Positions 1 through 5,939 of a stretch of DNA of 20,590 nt are shown here, in pieces. The notes beneath the pieces were generated by a model that worked only from the letters and a program-made list of their open reading frames with translations, made no database searches and was not told the origin of the DNA. Within the stretch, counting starts at the first letter, position 1, and every line of letters begins with the position of its first letter. Origin of the DNA: Rhodospirillaceae bacterium (GTDB lineage: Bacteria; Pseudomonadota; Alphaproteobacteria; MPNO01; UBA2964); contig JABJKO010000164.1 in the NCBI GenBank assembly GCA_018660305.1, positions 1-20,590 of the forward strand, given 5' to 3'. Both the position numbers and the translations under genes were made by a program.

Positions 1-677
1 AGGGGCAGATCCGTCGGGATCCCGTAATGATCCAGCCTGTCGTCGATAACGCTGTCCTCGATCTCCCGGTTGGTCATGGAAAACGGGTCGATTGCCGGCA
101 TGAAGAAATTCTGCGGGCGGGTCAGCTGCTGCGCGTATTCCGGAATGCTGAAGACAATTGCGTCATAGAGGTCGATGAACTGGCGCAAATATTCCCACAC
201 CGCCTTGTTAGGCTGGCTCAGATCCACATGACACTGCCAAATCCAGGGACCGCGGCGGCGAAAATGTTTGATGAGCGGCAGAGGCTGCGGGTCATGGACG
301 AAAACAACGTCATGATCAATGTGAAGCCGCACGGCATTTTCGTAGACCACGTCTTCATGGATCTGCATTTTTAAATCGGACAAATTAATGTCCGCGCCCT
401 GCAGGGCATTATGGATTTTCTTGGTGATGCTGAAGAAGTCCGGCCGGCCCTGTATGACGCGCCACCCGGTCTGTACGCCGGCCGCATTCATGAGAAGCGT
501 CAGGGAAGACAGGAGCTCCGAAACGCCACCGCCGTAATAGGTGGAGTTGACGTGCACCACGTGGAGATCCCTGATACGGCGCGCTTTGGCGAGGATGCGT
601 TCGACCGCTTCTGTTCCGATATGGGGCTCATAATCCTCGACCGAAATAAGCCGCTGTGTCGGTGTGTCGATAAACAT
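1..677 (-). CDS. Trehalose synthase-like glycosyltransferase (TreT/GT4 type), 3' end outside window
   Basis: The frame is open from ATG at 677 to the window edge, giving about 225 residues of a GT-B enzyme. Visible landmarks are HVVHVNSTYYGGGVSEL near residues 38-54, a GRPDFF segment, FVHDPQPLPLI, and WIWQCHVDLSQPN. This order matches the N-terminal Rossmann half of trehalose glycosyltransferring synthase (TreT), which makes trehalose from a nucleotide-sugar and glucose in the cytoplasm. The family is about 400 residues long, so roughly half is missing. An in-frame stop lies eight codons upstream, and GGCAGGA sits 4 nt before the ATG, so 677 is the likely start. It lies 31 bp downstream of the Usp gene on the same strand and probably shares its transcript. 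Trehalose would suit a desiccation or dormancy role. A related GT4 enzyme of other specificity cannot be excluded because the C-terminal donor site is not visible. Confidence 0.8.
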   Translation of the reverse strand, partial: MFIDTPTQRLISVEDYEPHIGTEAVERILAKARRIRDLHVVHVNSTYYGGGVSELLSSLTLLMNAAGVQTGWRVIQGRPDFFSITKKIHNALQGADINLSDLKMQIHEDVVYENAVRLHIDHDVVFVHDPQPLPLIKHFRRRGPWIWQCHVDLSQPNKAVWEYLRQFIDLYDAIVFSIPEYAQQLTRPQNFFMPAIDPFSMTNREIEDSVIDDRLDHYGIPTDLP

Positions 678-694
678 CGCATCCTGCCAAGCAA

Positions 695-706
695 CGTAGG
701 CTTACG
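695..706 (-). promoter_or_regulatory. Perfect CGTA-N4-TACG palindrome between usp and the glycosyltransferase gene
   Basis: CGTA-ggct-TACG lies in the 31-bp gap, 18 bp before the ATG at 677. The sequence equals the strict form of the element upstream of the Crp/Fnr gene and the 68-residue gene. Its position is wrong for the same promoter geometry, because the -10 would fall inside the coding sequence. It may be an internal or roadblock site, or it may be chance. Confidence 0.35.
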
Positions 707-708
707 GA

Positions 709-1551
709 TCAATGAGACAAAAACGCCGGGACGGTGGTCTCGTGCAGGAGCGTCTTGGTGACGCCGCCAAGGATCCATTCGCGGGTTCGGGAGTGTCCGT
801 AGGCGCCGGCGACAATCATGTCCGCGTCGATGTCGAAGGCCCGGGACAGGATGATCTCGCCGACATCGGGCTGATCGGTCTTGACGGAAGCGGCTTCCGC
901 CGTGACCCCATGGCGTGCAAGGTGAAGCGCGATATCGGCACTGGGAACGTCGCCGTGATCGCCGCTGCTGGGTTTGTCCGGGTTGATCGTCAGGATCGTG
1001 ACCTTGTCGGCCGCTTGCAGGAGAGGCATCGCGTCATTGATGGCGCGAACGGCCTCGCGGCTGGCGTTCCAGCAGACCAGAACCCGCTTGCCAAAATCTT
1101 CGAAATGACCGGCATTGGGAACCACCAGTACCGGACGGCCGGATTCCATCACCACATCCTCGGCGAGAAACGGATCGGGGTAGTGTTTCGGGTCATCCAT
1201 GCTGCCCTTGCCCACGATGGTAAGATCGGCGTACCGCGCATGACGGCTGACAACCTGCCCCAGCGGGCCCTGTTCGGACCGCCATTCGCCGTGAATTCCC
1301 TCGGCGTCTACGTATTTCTGAAAAACCTTCTCGGCCTTTTGGGCGTTTTCCTTCTCTTCCTGGTCCCAATTATCGAGCATGTCCTGGGGAAAATAGGCGC
1401 CGTCGGCGTAAATCGGGTAGAACGGCTCCGCGATCACGAAAAGACCCGACAGATGCGCGTCATTGCGTCGGGCAAAATCCCCCGCGAGGTGAAGGCGTTC
1501 TTCACAACGGTCGGTGGCATCCATATGGACTAGAATGTTTTTCAGGGACAT
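709..1551 (-). CDS. Tandem-domain universal stress protein (UspA family)
   Basis: This 280-residue protein has two UspA folds, about residues 4-146 and 155-279. The second half carries the ATP-binding signature G-x2-G-x9-G-T (GAYGHSR at 249-255, then GGVT at 262-265). The first half has only a degenerate version (VGKGSMDD near 113-120), so nucleotide binding probably rests on the C-terminal domain. The start ATG is preceded by GAGGAGACC, a good ribosome binding site. It lies 99 bp downstream of the APH/AAA gene and 31 bp upstream of the glycosyltransferase gene on the same strand. Tandem Usp proteins are typical of hypoxia and starvation responses. The biochemical role, ATP-sensing or chaperone-like, is not evident from the sequence. 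It is one of three Usp genes in the window. Confidence 0.93.
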   Translation of the reverse strand: MSLKNILVHMDATDRCEERLHLAGDFARRNDAHLSGLFVIAEPFYPIYADGAYFPQDMLDNWDQEEKENAQKAEKVFQKYVDAEGIHGEWRSEQGPLGQVVSRHARYADLTIVGKGSMDDPKHYPDPFLAEDVVMESGRPVLVVPNAGHFEDFGKRVLVCWNASREAVRAINDAMPLLQAADKVTILTINPDKPSSGDHGDVPSADIALHLARHGVTAEAASVKTDQPDVGEIILSRAFDIDADMIVAGAYGHSRTREWILGGVTKTLLHETTVPAFLSH

Positions 1552-1650
1552 GTCGGTCTCCTCGTTTGAAAAGTGAATTCAGGATCCAGTTAGATCCGTC
1601 GTGTCCTGATTAATGTGATGTCTGCCCCCCTTTCTTGATAGTCAGGATCA

Positions 1651-3201
1651 TTACGTACCGAAAATCCGGGGCCGTTTTAACGAGGCGACGCGGTAGATAT
1701 GGTCGGTCACCATGGCGAGGGGGCGGTCTGCGTCAATCTGAGGCCAGCCGATGTCGCCGACATCGTTGGTTAGCTGCCGTGCGAGTACCGATGACGTGGC
1801 ATCCGAAGGGTCGTTCGAGCGCCCGTCGACGCGGTCATACAAGCGCTCTGAACTTGCTCGGAGCCAGATTCCGTTTAAGCGAATACCGGCTGAGCGTCCT
1901 ACCGATTCCGCTTGCTGGCGGCGCGCGGGATCCTGAAAGGTAGCGTCGAGAACGACGGACTGCCCGTTGGACAGCGCCCGCCCGGCGGTATCCATCATTT
2001 CTTCATAGACCCGTTCGTCGGTCTCTCTGGAATAGGCGGTTTCGGCCAGTTTCGTGAGCGGCTCCACGCCCATCAGACGTTTTCGGATCAGGTCGCTGCT
2101 CAGAATGAGGGCGCCCGGGGTGGGCCCGATAAAAGGGGCTAATTCGGTCGCTACCGTCGATTTTCCGGCCCCCGAAAGGCCACCCAGAGCCACGAAGGAT
2201 GGCCTGTCCGCGTCGGCCAGATTAAGCCCGAGCCGCAAATAGCCGATGGCGTCATGTTCCCATTGTTCTTTGGATGTTTCATCGTTTGCGGATTTGGCGG
2301 CCATGGCGGACGTGTGGGCCCTGATTCCGGCGCGCAGCGCGAGGAAGAGCGGCAGAAGGACGAGATCATCGACATCTTCGGTGCGGTACAGATATCGGTT
2401 GAAAAGCGCATTGGCCTGCACTCTCAGGCCTCGATGTTCCAGGTCCATCAGCAGAAAGGCGAGATCGAACAGCACGTCGATGTGACTGAAGTCGTCGCTG
2501 AATTCAATGGCGTCGAACAAGAGGGGTTGGCCGTCGATCAGGCAGATATTGCGAAGGTGAAGGTCGCCATGGCAATGCCGGACAAACCCGGCTTCACCAC
2601 GGCGGTCGATACGGTCTGTTTGCTTTGCGAAATGCGCCTGGCACCGTTGGTCGAACGCTTTGATTTCCGACTGATCGATCACGTCCCCCGAATATTTTTG
2701 CAACTCCAGTTGGTTTTCCTGAAGAACAGCGGCGATGCGCCGGCTGGCATGACCATCCCTGACCGGTTTGGCGCTCTGGTGGAAGCCGGCAACCGCATCG
2801 GCGAGATCGATCATGACGGATCGCGTCAGGCCGCCTTCGCCGGCGATGTGATCCAACAGCGCTTCCTGCGGAAAGCGCCGCATGTGAACCAGCCACTCGA
2901 TTGGGGCTCCCGGTCCGTCGCCCAGAACCAATTCATCATTCGAGGTCACCCGTATGGGCACGACGTCGAGGTAAATTTGCGGCGCCGTCCGCCGGTTTAT
3001 GTCGATTTCAGCCTGGCAGAACCGGTGGCGGTCCTCCAAATGGGAATAATTGAGATAGGAGGTGGCGACGGCATGCTTGAGTTTGTAGACGTCGGGACCG
3101 ATCAGAAGGATTGTTGAAATATGGGTGTCAATCCGCTCCGGAGCGATATTCCCGAATCCATCCCCCAGACTCAATCGGCGGATAATTTCGTCTTGATCCA
3201 T
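1651..3201 (-). CDS. Bifunctional APH-like phosphotransferase / AAA P-loop kinase
   Basis: This 516-residue fusion has an aminoglycoside-phosphotransferase-like fold in the N-terminal 330 residues. The catalytic-loop motif HGDLHLRN is at 211-218 and the metal-binding DAIEFSDD at 230-237. A zeta-toxin/gluconate-kinase-like P-loop domain follows, with Walker A GLSGAGKST at 341-349 and a further DATFQDPARR motif near 419-428. The architecture (COG2187 plus COG0645) is widespread in proteobacteria and actinobacteria, and a homologue (Rv2004c) belongs to the mycobacterial DosR regulon. The substrate is unknown and an antibiotic-resistance role should not be assumed. It starts 18 bp after the Crp/Fnr stop on the same strand, so the two are probably co-transcribed. 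The TAA stop overlaps a TACGTA sequence. Confidence 0.9.
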   Translation of the reverse strand: MDQDEIIRRLSLGDGFGNIAPERIDTHISTILLIGPDVYKLKHAVATSYLNYSHLEDRHRFCQAEIDINRRTAPQIYLDVVPIRVTSNDELVLGDGPGAPIEWLVHMRRFPQEALLDHIAGEGGLTRSVMIDLADAVAGFHQSAKPVRDGHASRRIAAVLQENQLELQKYSGDVIDQSEIKAFDQRCQAHFAKQTDRIDRRGEAGFVRHCHGDLHLRNICLIDGQPLLFDAIEFSDDFSHIDVLFDLAFLLMDLEHRGLRVQANALFNRYLYRTEDVDDLVLLPLFLALRAGIRAHTSAMAAKSANDETSKEQWEHDAIGYLRLGLNLADADRPSFVALGGLSGAGKSTVATELAPFIGPTPGALILSSDLIRKRLMGVEPLTKLAETAYSRETDERVYEEMMDTAGRALSNGQSVVLDATFQDPARRQQAESVGRSAGIRLNGIWLRASSERLYDRVDGRSNDPSDATSSVLARQLTNDVGDIGWPQIDADRPLAMVTDHIYRVASLKRPRIFGT

Positions 3202-3219
3202 ATCGCCGCCTTAACGGGA

Positions 3220-3999
3220 TCAACTCGCGAGGCGGGTGTCATCTGAATCGCAGGTAAAAACACCGGCTTCATTCGCAAGCGCTTCCCTGTCCAGGAGGTT
3301 GAGACGGCCCCGTCCCGTTTCGATCAAACCGTCCGCCCTGAGTGCGCGCAGAGTCCGGCAGACATGGACCGCGGTCAGCCCAAGCGCATCGCCGATGTGT
3401 TCCTGGGTCAGCGGGAAGGGGATGGGGTCGTTCCCGTTTGTCATGGATGTCCGGCGAATGCGGCGATCCATTCGGAGCAGAAAATGCGCGACAGCCTCGC
3501 GGGCCGTGCGGCGGCCGACATCCGTCAAATTGTCGAAAGCGCCAAGCAGAGCATTGTTTGTAGCGTCCAGAAGCGTCATCGCGCAGGTCGAACCGCGCTG
3601 AAACAGTTCATTCACGCGGGAGATGGGGATTACCGCAACCTCCGCATTCGTGACCGCTTCCACCGAAAAAGTGAACGGGATTTGGGCGTGGCCACGATAG
3701 CCAAGGACGGCGCCGCGAAGAGCGAAATCCAGAATTTGCCGCCGGCCGTCTTCCAGAATCCGGTGCAGGAAGAGCCAGCCATCGAGGACCACATAGAGAT
3801 TTTCCGATACTTCTCCCTCGGCAAACAACTCGGCACCGGCAGGAACAATCCGACGATCAACGGCATGTTTATGCGCAACATCAAAAATGGCATCACGGTG
3901 TTGCTCGGGCAAAATTGGTGCCGCCCTGTCCAATCTGACGACGTTGGGAGCGACCATGGGAGGCGCCGGAGATTTGAGGTTGATCTGTGCAGTTGCCAC
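3220..3999 (-). CDS. Crp/Fnr-family transcriptional regulator
   Basis: The GTG-started protein has 259 residues: a cyclic-nucleotide-binding-type beta-roll (about 45-135), a dimerisation helix (about 140-175) and a winged helix-turn-helix (about 197-226). There is no N-terminal cysteine cluster as in FNR, so it probably does not bind a 4Fe-4S centre. The recognition helix reads LTAVHVCRTL, where FNR/FixK have LT-x-E-x-x-S-R; only the arginine is kept, so its operator may differ from TTGAT-N4-ATCAA. An in-frame ATG at 4011 has no ribosome binding site, whereas GGAGGA lies 4 nt before the GTG at 3999. That start also puts a CGTA-N4-TACG element 108.5 bp upstream, as for the gene starting at 19579. 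It is divergent from the receiver gene and heads the kinase-usp-glycosyltransferase cluster. By position it resembles a FixK-like second-tier regulator. Confidence 0.9.
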   Translation of the reverse strand: MATAQINLKSPAPPMVAPNVVRLDRAAPILPEQHRDAIFDVAHKHAVDRRIVPAGAELFAEGEVSENLYVVLDGWLFLHRILEDGRRQILDFALRGAVLGYRGHAQIPFTFSVEAVTNAEVAVIPISRVNELFQRGSTCAMTLLDATNNALLGAFDNLTDVGRRTAREAVAHFLLRMDRRIRRTSMTNGNDPIPFPLTQEHIGDALGLTAVHVCRTLRALRADGLIETGRGRLNLLDREALANEAGVFTCDSDDTRLAS

Positions 4000-4003
4000 G
4001 TTG

Positions 4004-4009
4004 TCCTCC
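4004..4009 (-). promoter_or_regulatory. Ribosome binding site GGAGGA deciding the GTG start of the Crp/Fnr gene
   Basis: On the minus strand GGAGGA ends 4 nt before GTG at 3999. It overlaps the upstream in-frame ATG at 4011, which is itself not preceded by any purine-rich box. This argues that the shorter, GTG-started protein is the one made. Confidence 0.65.
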
Positions 4010-4101
4010 ATTTGATGCGGGATGCCGGTGCCGGACTGGACACCTGATCTTTGTTTGCCTCGTGCATAGAAATATTGGCGAAAATGGGAGGGCCGCCTAT
4101 A

Positions 4102-4113
4102 CGTAGGATTACG
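4102..4113 (-). promoter_or_regulatory. CGTA-N4-TACG operator of the Crp/Fnr promoter
   Basis: Perfect palindrome CGTA-ggat-TACG centred at 4107.5, 108.5 bp before the GTG at 3999. Read on the minus strand it is CCGTAATCCTACGTATAGG, followed by GCGGCCC and an AT-rich -10-like stretch (ATATTTCTAT) ending 40 nt from the start of TACG. The same core, GCGGCCC and CTAT succession occurs upstream of the gene at 19579. It probably binds a NarL/FixJ-family regulator at about -46. Confidence 0.65.
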
Positions 4114-4192
4114 GGTGCGTCACTTTGGACCCTTTCAAAAGGGCGGAATATTGTCGGCGGCAACCAGATGGCGCGGCGTATGGGCCGGCCTA

Positions 4193-4204
4193 TGTATTAA
4201 TCCG
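4193..4204 (+). promoter_or_regulatory. Degenerate copy of the palindrome upstream of the receiver gene
   Basis: TGTA-ttaa-TCCG followed by TAT keeps 6 of the 8 strict core bases and resembles the variant TCCG half-site at 13557. A -10-like ATTCTAAAG begins 30 nt after the right half-site starts, matching ATCTATAAAG at the 19682 site. Its centre is 98.5 bp before the GTG at 4297. On its own it would be weak; the shared spacing makes it credible. Confidence 0.45.
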
Positions 4205-4296
4205 TATTTCGTGATTTCTGCGAATACCCCATTCTAAAGGCATTGCTAGGCCGGGGTTCGTGGACCAACCCGGCAAAACCTATTGGAGGTCGCGTG

Positions 4297-4686
4297 GTGC
4301 GTGGCTTGACCGAAGCGCTTTCGATCTATGTCGTTGACGACGATGACGCGGTACGGGATTCCCTTGCGGTACTGCTGGAACCGGAAGGATTTACCGTAAG
4401 GCAGTTTTCGTCTGTGGATTCGTTTCTTGAGGTTCTTGAAGAGGACCCTCCCGGCGATGGTGGCCGCGCCTGCCTGCTGCTCGATTTGCATATGCCCGGC
4501 AAGGGTGGGCAGGAATTGCTCGATATACTTGGCAGGCGTGAAAGCCGGCTACCCGTCGTCGTCATGACCGGCAATACGGACGAAAAAACCAGGGCACAGG
4601 CGCTCCTAAAAGGGGCGGTCGCGTTTCTCGAAAAGCCCGTTGACGCCGATCGGCTGATCGACACGCTGCGCGACGCGCTTGGATGA
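4297..4686 (+). CDS. Receiver-only (FixT-like) response regulator
   Basis: A 129-residue CheY-fold receiver of FixJ type with no DNA-binding domain. The acidic pocket is DDDD at 14-17, the phospho-acceptor Asp63 lies in LLLDLHMPG, the switch threonine is in MTGNTD at about 91, and the conserved lysine is in LEKPVD at about 113. The frame opens further upstream, to 4243, but GGAGG at 4285-4289 lies 7 nt before the GTG at 4297 (another GTG is at 4294), so the start is placed here. Stand-alone receivers in FixLJ systems include Caulobacter FixT, which inhibits FixL. With a FixL-like kinase in the window, a feedback or phosphate-sink role is a reasonable inference. It is divergent from the Crp/Fnr gene and lies 38 bp before the HPF gene, probably in one operon. 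Confidence 0.88.
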   Translation: MRGLTEALSIYVVDDDDAVRDSLAVLLEPEGFTVRQFSSVDSFLEVLEEDPPGDGGRACLLLDLHMPGKGGQELLDILGRRESRLPVVVMTGNTDEKTRAQALLKGAVAFLEKPVDADRLIDTLRDALG

Positions 4687-4724
4687 GACAGTGATCATTG
4701 AACAAAGCAGGAGTGACATTTCCC

Positions 4725-5045
4725 ATGTCCGTTGATCTTCAGACAACCTATCGCGATTTTCCGCCGCCGCTGCTTGCCGACGGACGGATCCGCAAGCGGA
4801 TCGATAAGCTGGAACGGATGTGTCCGAGAATCATTTCCTGTCATGTCGTCGCCGAGGAAGCGCATCGCCAACATCACAAGGGAAAACTCTATAGCGTTCA
4901 CGTGAGAATCAATGTTCCCGGCGATGAAATCGTGGCCAGCCGAGATCATCATGAGAAGCACGGCCACGAAGATTTCTATGTGGCGATGCGCGATTCCTTT
5001 GACGCGCTGGAACGGCAACTGCACGCCTATATCGACCGCGTGTGA
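4725..5045 (+). CDS. Short HPF/RaiA-type ribosome hibernation factor
   Basis: A 106-residue protein with the beta-alpha-beta-beta-beta-alpha pattern of the S30AE/HPF family. The segments RIRKRIDKLERMCPRIISCHVV, KLYSVHVRINVPGDEIVASRDH and the C-terminal helix FYVAMRDSFDALERQLHAYI can be recognised. Family members bind the 30S decoding region and silence or dimerise ribosomes in stationary phase. It has the short-HPF length, without the C-terminal dimerisation domain of long HPF. ATG 4725 is preceded by AGGAG with a long 11-nt spacer; a TTG at 4698 is a poorer choice because no box precedes it. It sits 38 bp behind the receiver gene. An HPF-like protein in a low-oxygen gene set is also known from the mycobacterial DosR regulon. 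Confidence 0.82.
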   Translation: MSVDLQTTYRDFPPPLLADGRIRKRIDKLERMCPRIISCHVVAEEAHRQHHKGKLYSVHVRINVPGDEIVASRDHHEKHGHEDFYVAMRDSFDALERQLHAYIDRV

Positions 5046-5090
5046 AATCGGCCAAGCTTTTAAACCTGATCCACGGTGCCCCTATCCTGT

Positions 5091-5939
5091 TCAGCGTACG
5101 AGGAGCACCGGGCAGGCGACAGTCTCCAGAATTGTTAGACGTTCCTGTCCGGCGATGAGATCGGACTCAAGACTGATTACCAATATGTCGGCGCCTGATT
5201 GCATTGCGAAGCGGCAAATCTGATCCGGCGCCGGGTGCGGACAATGCAGAAATTTTGGGTGAATCTGAAAACCGGCCAGCCTCTCTTCCACTTCCTGACG
5301 CAAATCGCCGACCTGGTCGACATCCGCGGCGACGATCAGCGCGGTAAGATTGCTTTCAGGCGTTCCGGTAATTTTGATGGCCGCATCCAGCGCCCTTTTG
5401 GTGCCTTCGCTGCCGTCGTAGCAAACCAAGGGACTGCTGATCGATCGCATCCCGGGTTTGGAAATCAGGACCGAACGGGGTGCCCGCTCGGTTGCCGCGC
5501 GTGCCGTTTGACCCAGCCGTGCGCGGCCACCGGGTGATCGGGACCCCATCCCGAGGATAAGCAGATCGGCGTTATCCGCCGCGCTGATCACCTCCACTTC
5601 GACCTGGCCACGGACGACGCGAAAGGCATGACCTATGCGTGCGCGCCGTGCGGCTGCGGCGAGGGCCCGTCTCGCGGTCCCTTCCTGTTCCCTGTTCTGG
5701 GCCGACAGCGCTTCCGTCGTGAAGTCACGACCCCGCCCCGTCAGAAACTGGATTTCGCGCCCAACAGGAAGATCTGCCAGGCGCGTCAAATTGATGTCCT
5801 GGACGAATATGCCTTCGAGTTCCGCGTGAAGTTGGGAGGCGAGCGTTGCCGCGGCCTCCAAGGCTGCGGCGGCATGGGAGGAACTATCGATGGCCACCAC
5901 GATCCGTCGTACATCGAACCCTGTTTCAGGTGGCGTCAT
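5091..5939 (-). CDS. Tandem-domain universal stress protein, coupled to Lon
   Basis: This 282-residue protein has two UspA-like halves, about 8-162 and 167-282. The first contains VVAIDSSS at 14-21 and a partial nucleotide loop LGMGSRSPGGRARLGQT at 129-145. The second starts PLVCYDGSEGT and ends ACPVLLVR, but its loop (ISLESDLIAGQERLTI) lacks the G-x2-G-x9-G-S/T signature, so ATP binding by that half is doubtful. The ATG overlaps the TGA of the upstream Lon gene (ATGA), a sign of translational coupling and matched amounts. A Usp made with a Lon-type protease could act as an adaptor or regulator, but this is inference. It converges on the HPF gene across 45 bp with no clear terminator. Confidence 0.9.
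   Translation of the reverse strand: MTPPETGFDVRRIVVAIDSSSHAAAALEAAATLASQLHAELEGIFVQDINLTRLADLPVGREIQFLTGRGRDFTTEALSAQNREQEGTARRALAAAARRARIGHAFRVVRGQVEVEVISAADNADLLILGMGSRSPGGRARLGQTARAATERAPRSVLISKPGMRSISSPLVCYDGSEGTKRALDAAIKITGTPESNLTALIVAADVDQVGDLRQEVEERLAGFQIHPKFLHCPHPAPDQICRFAMQSGADILVISLESDLIAGQERLTILETVACPVLLVR

Noticed and set aside
712..1533. 273-residue open frame on the plus strand
   Set aside because: Antisense to the tandem Usp gene, whose two UspA domains are clear; the plus frame has no recognisable domain and no ribosome binding site.
1603..1647. TCCTGA and TCAGGA as a terminator stem
   Set aside because: Six pairs across a loop of more than 30 nt with no T-run; too weak to call.
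1652..1657. TACGTA 108 bp upstream of the tandem usp, as a further copy of the palindrome
   Set aside because: Only one half-site is present, no -10 box follows at the common spacing, and it overlaps the stop codon of the upstream gene. The distance match alone is not enough.
2254..3117. 287-residue open frame on the plus strand
   Set aside because: Antisense shadow of the APH-like/AAA kinase; high GC keeps the opposite frame open. No family features.
1651..3201. Aminoglycoside resistance gene
   Set aside because: The APH-like fold is fused to a P-loop kinase, an architecture of unknown substrate not tied to resistance.
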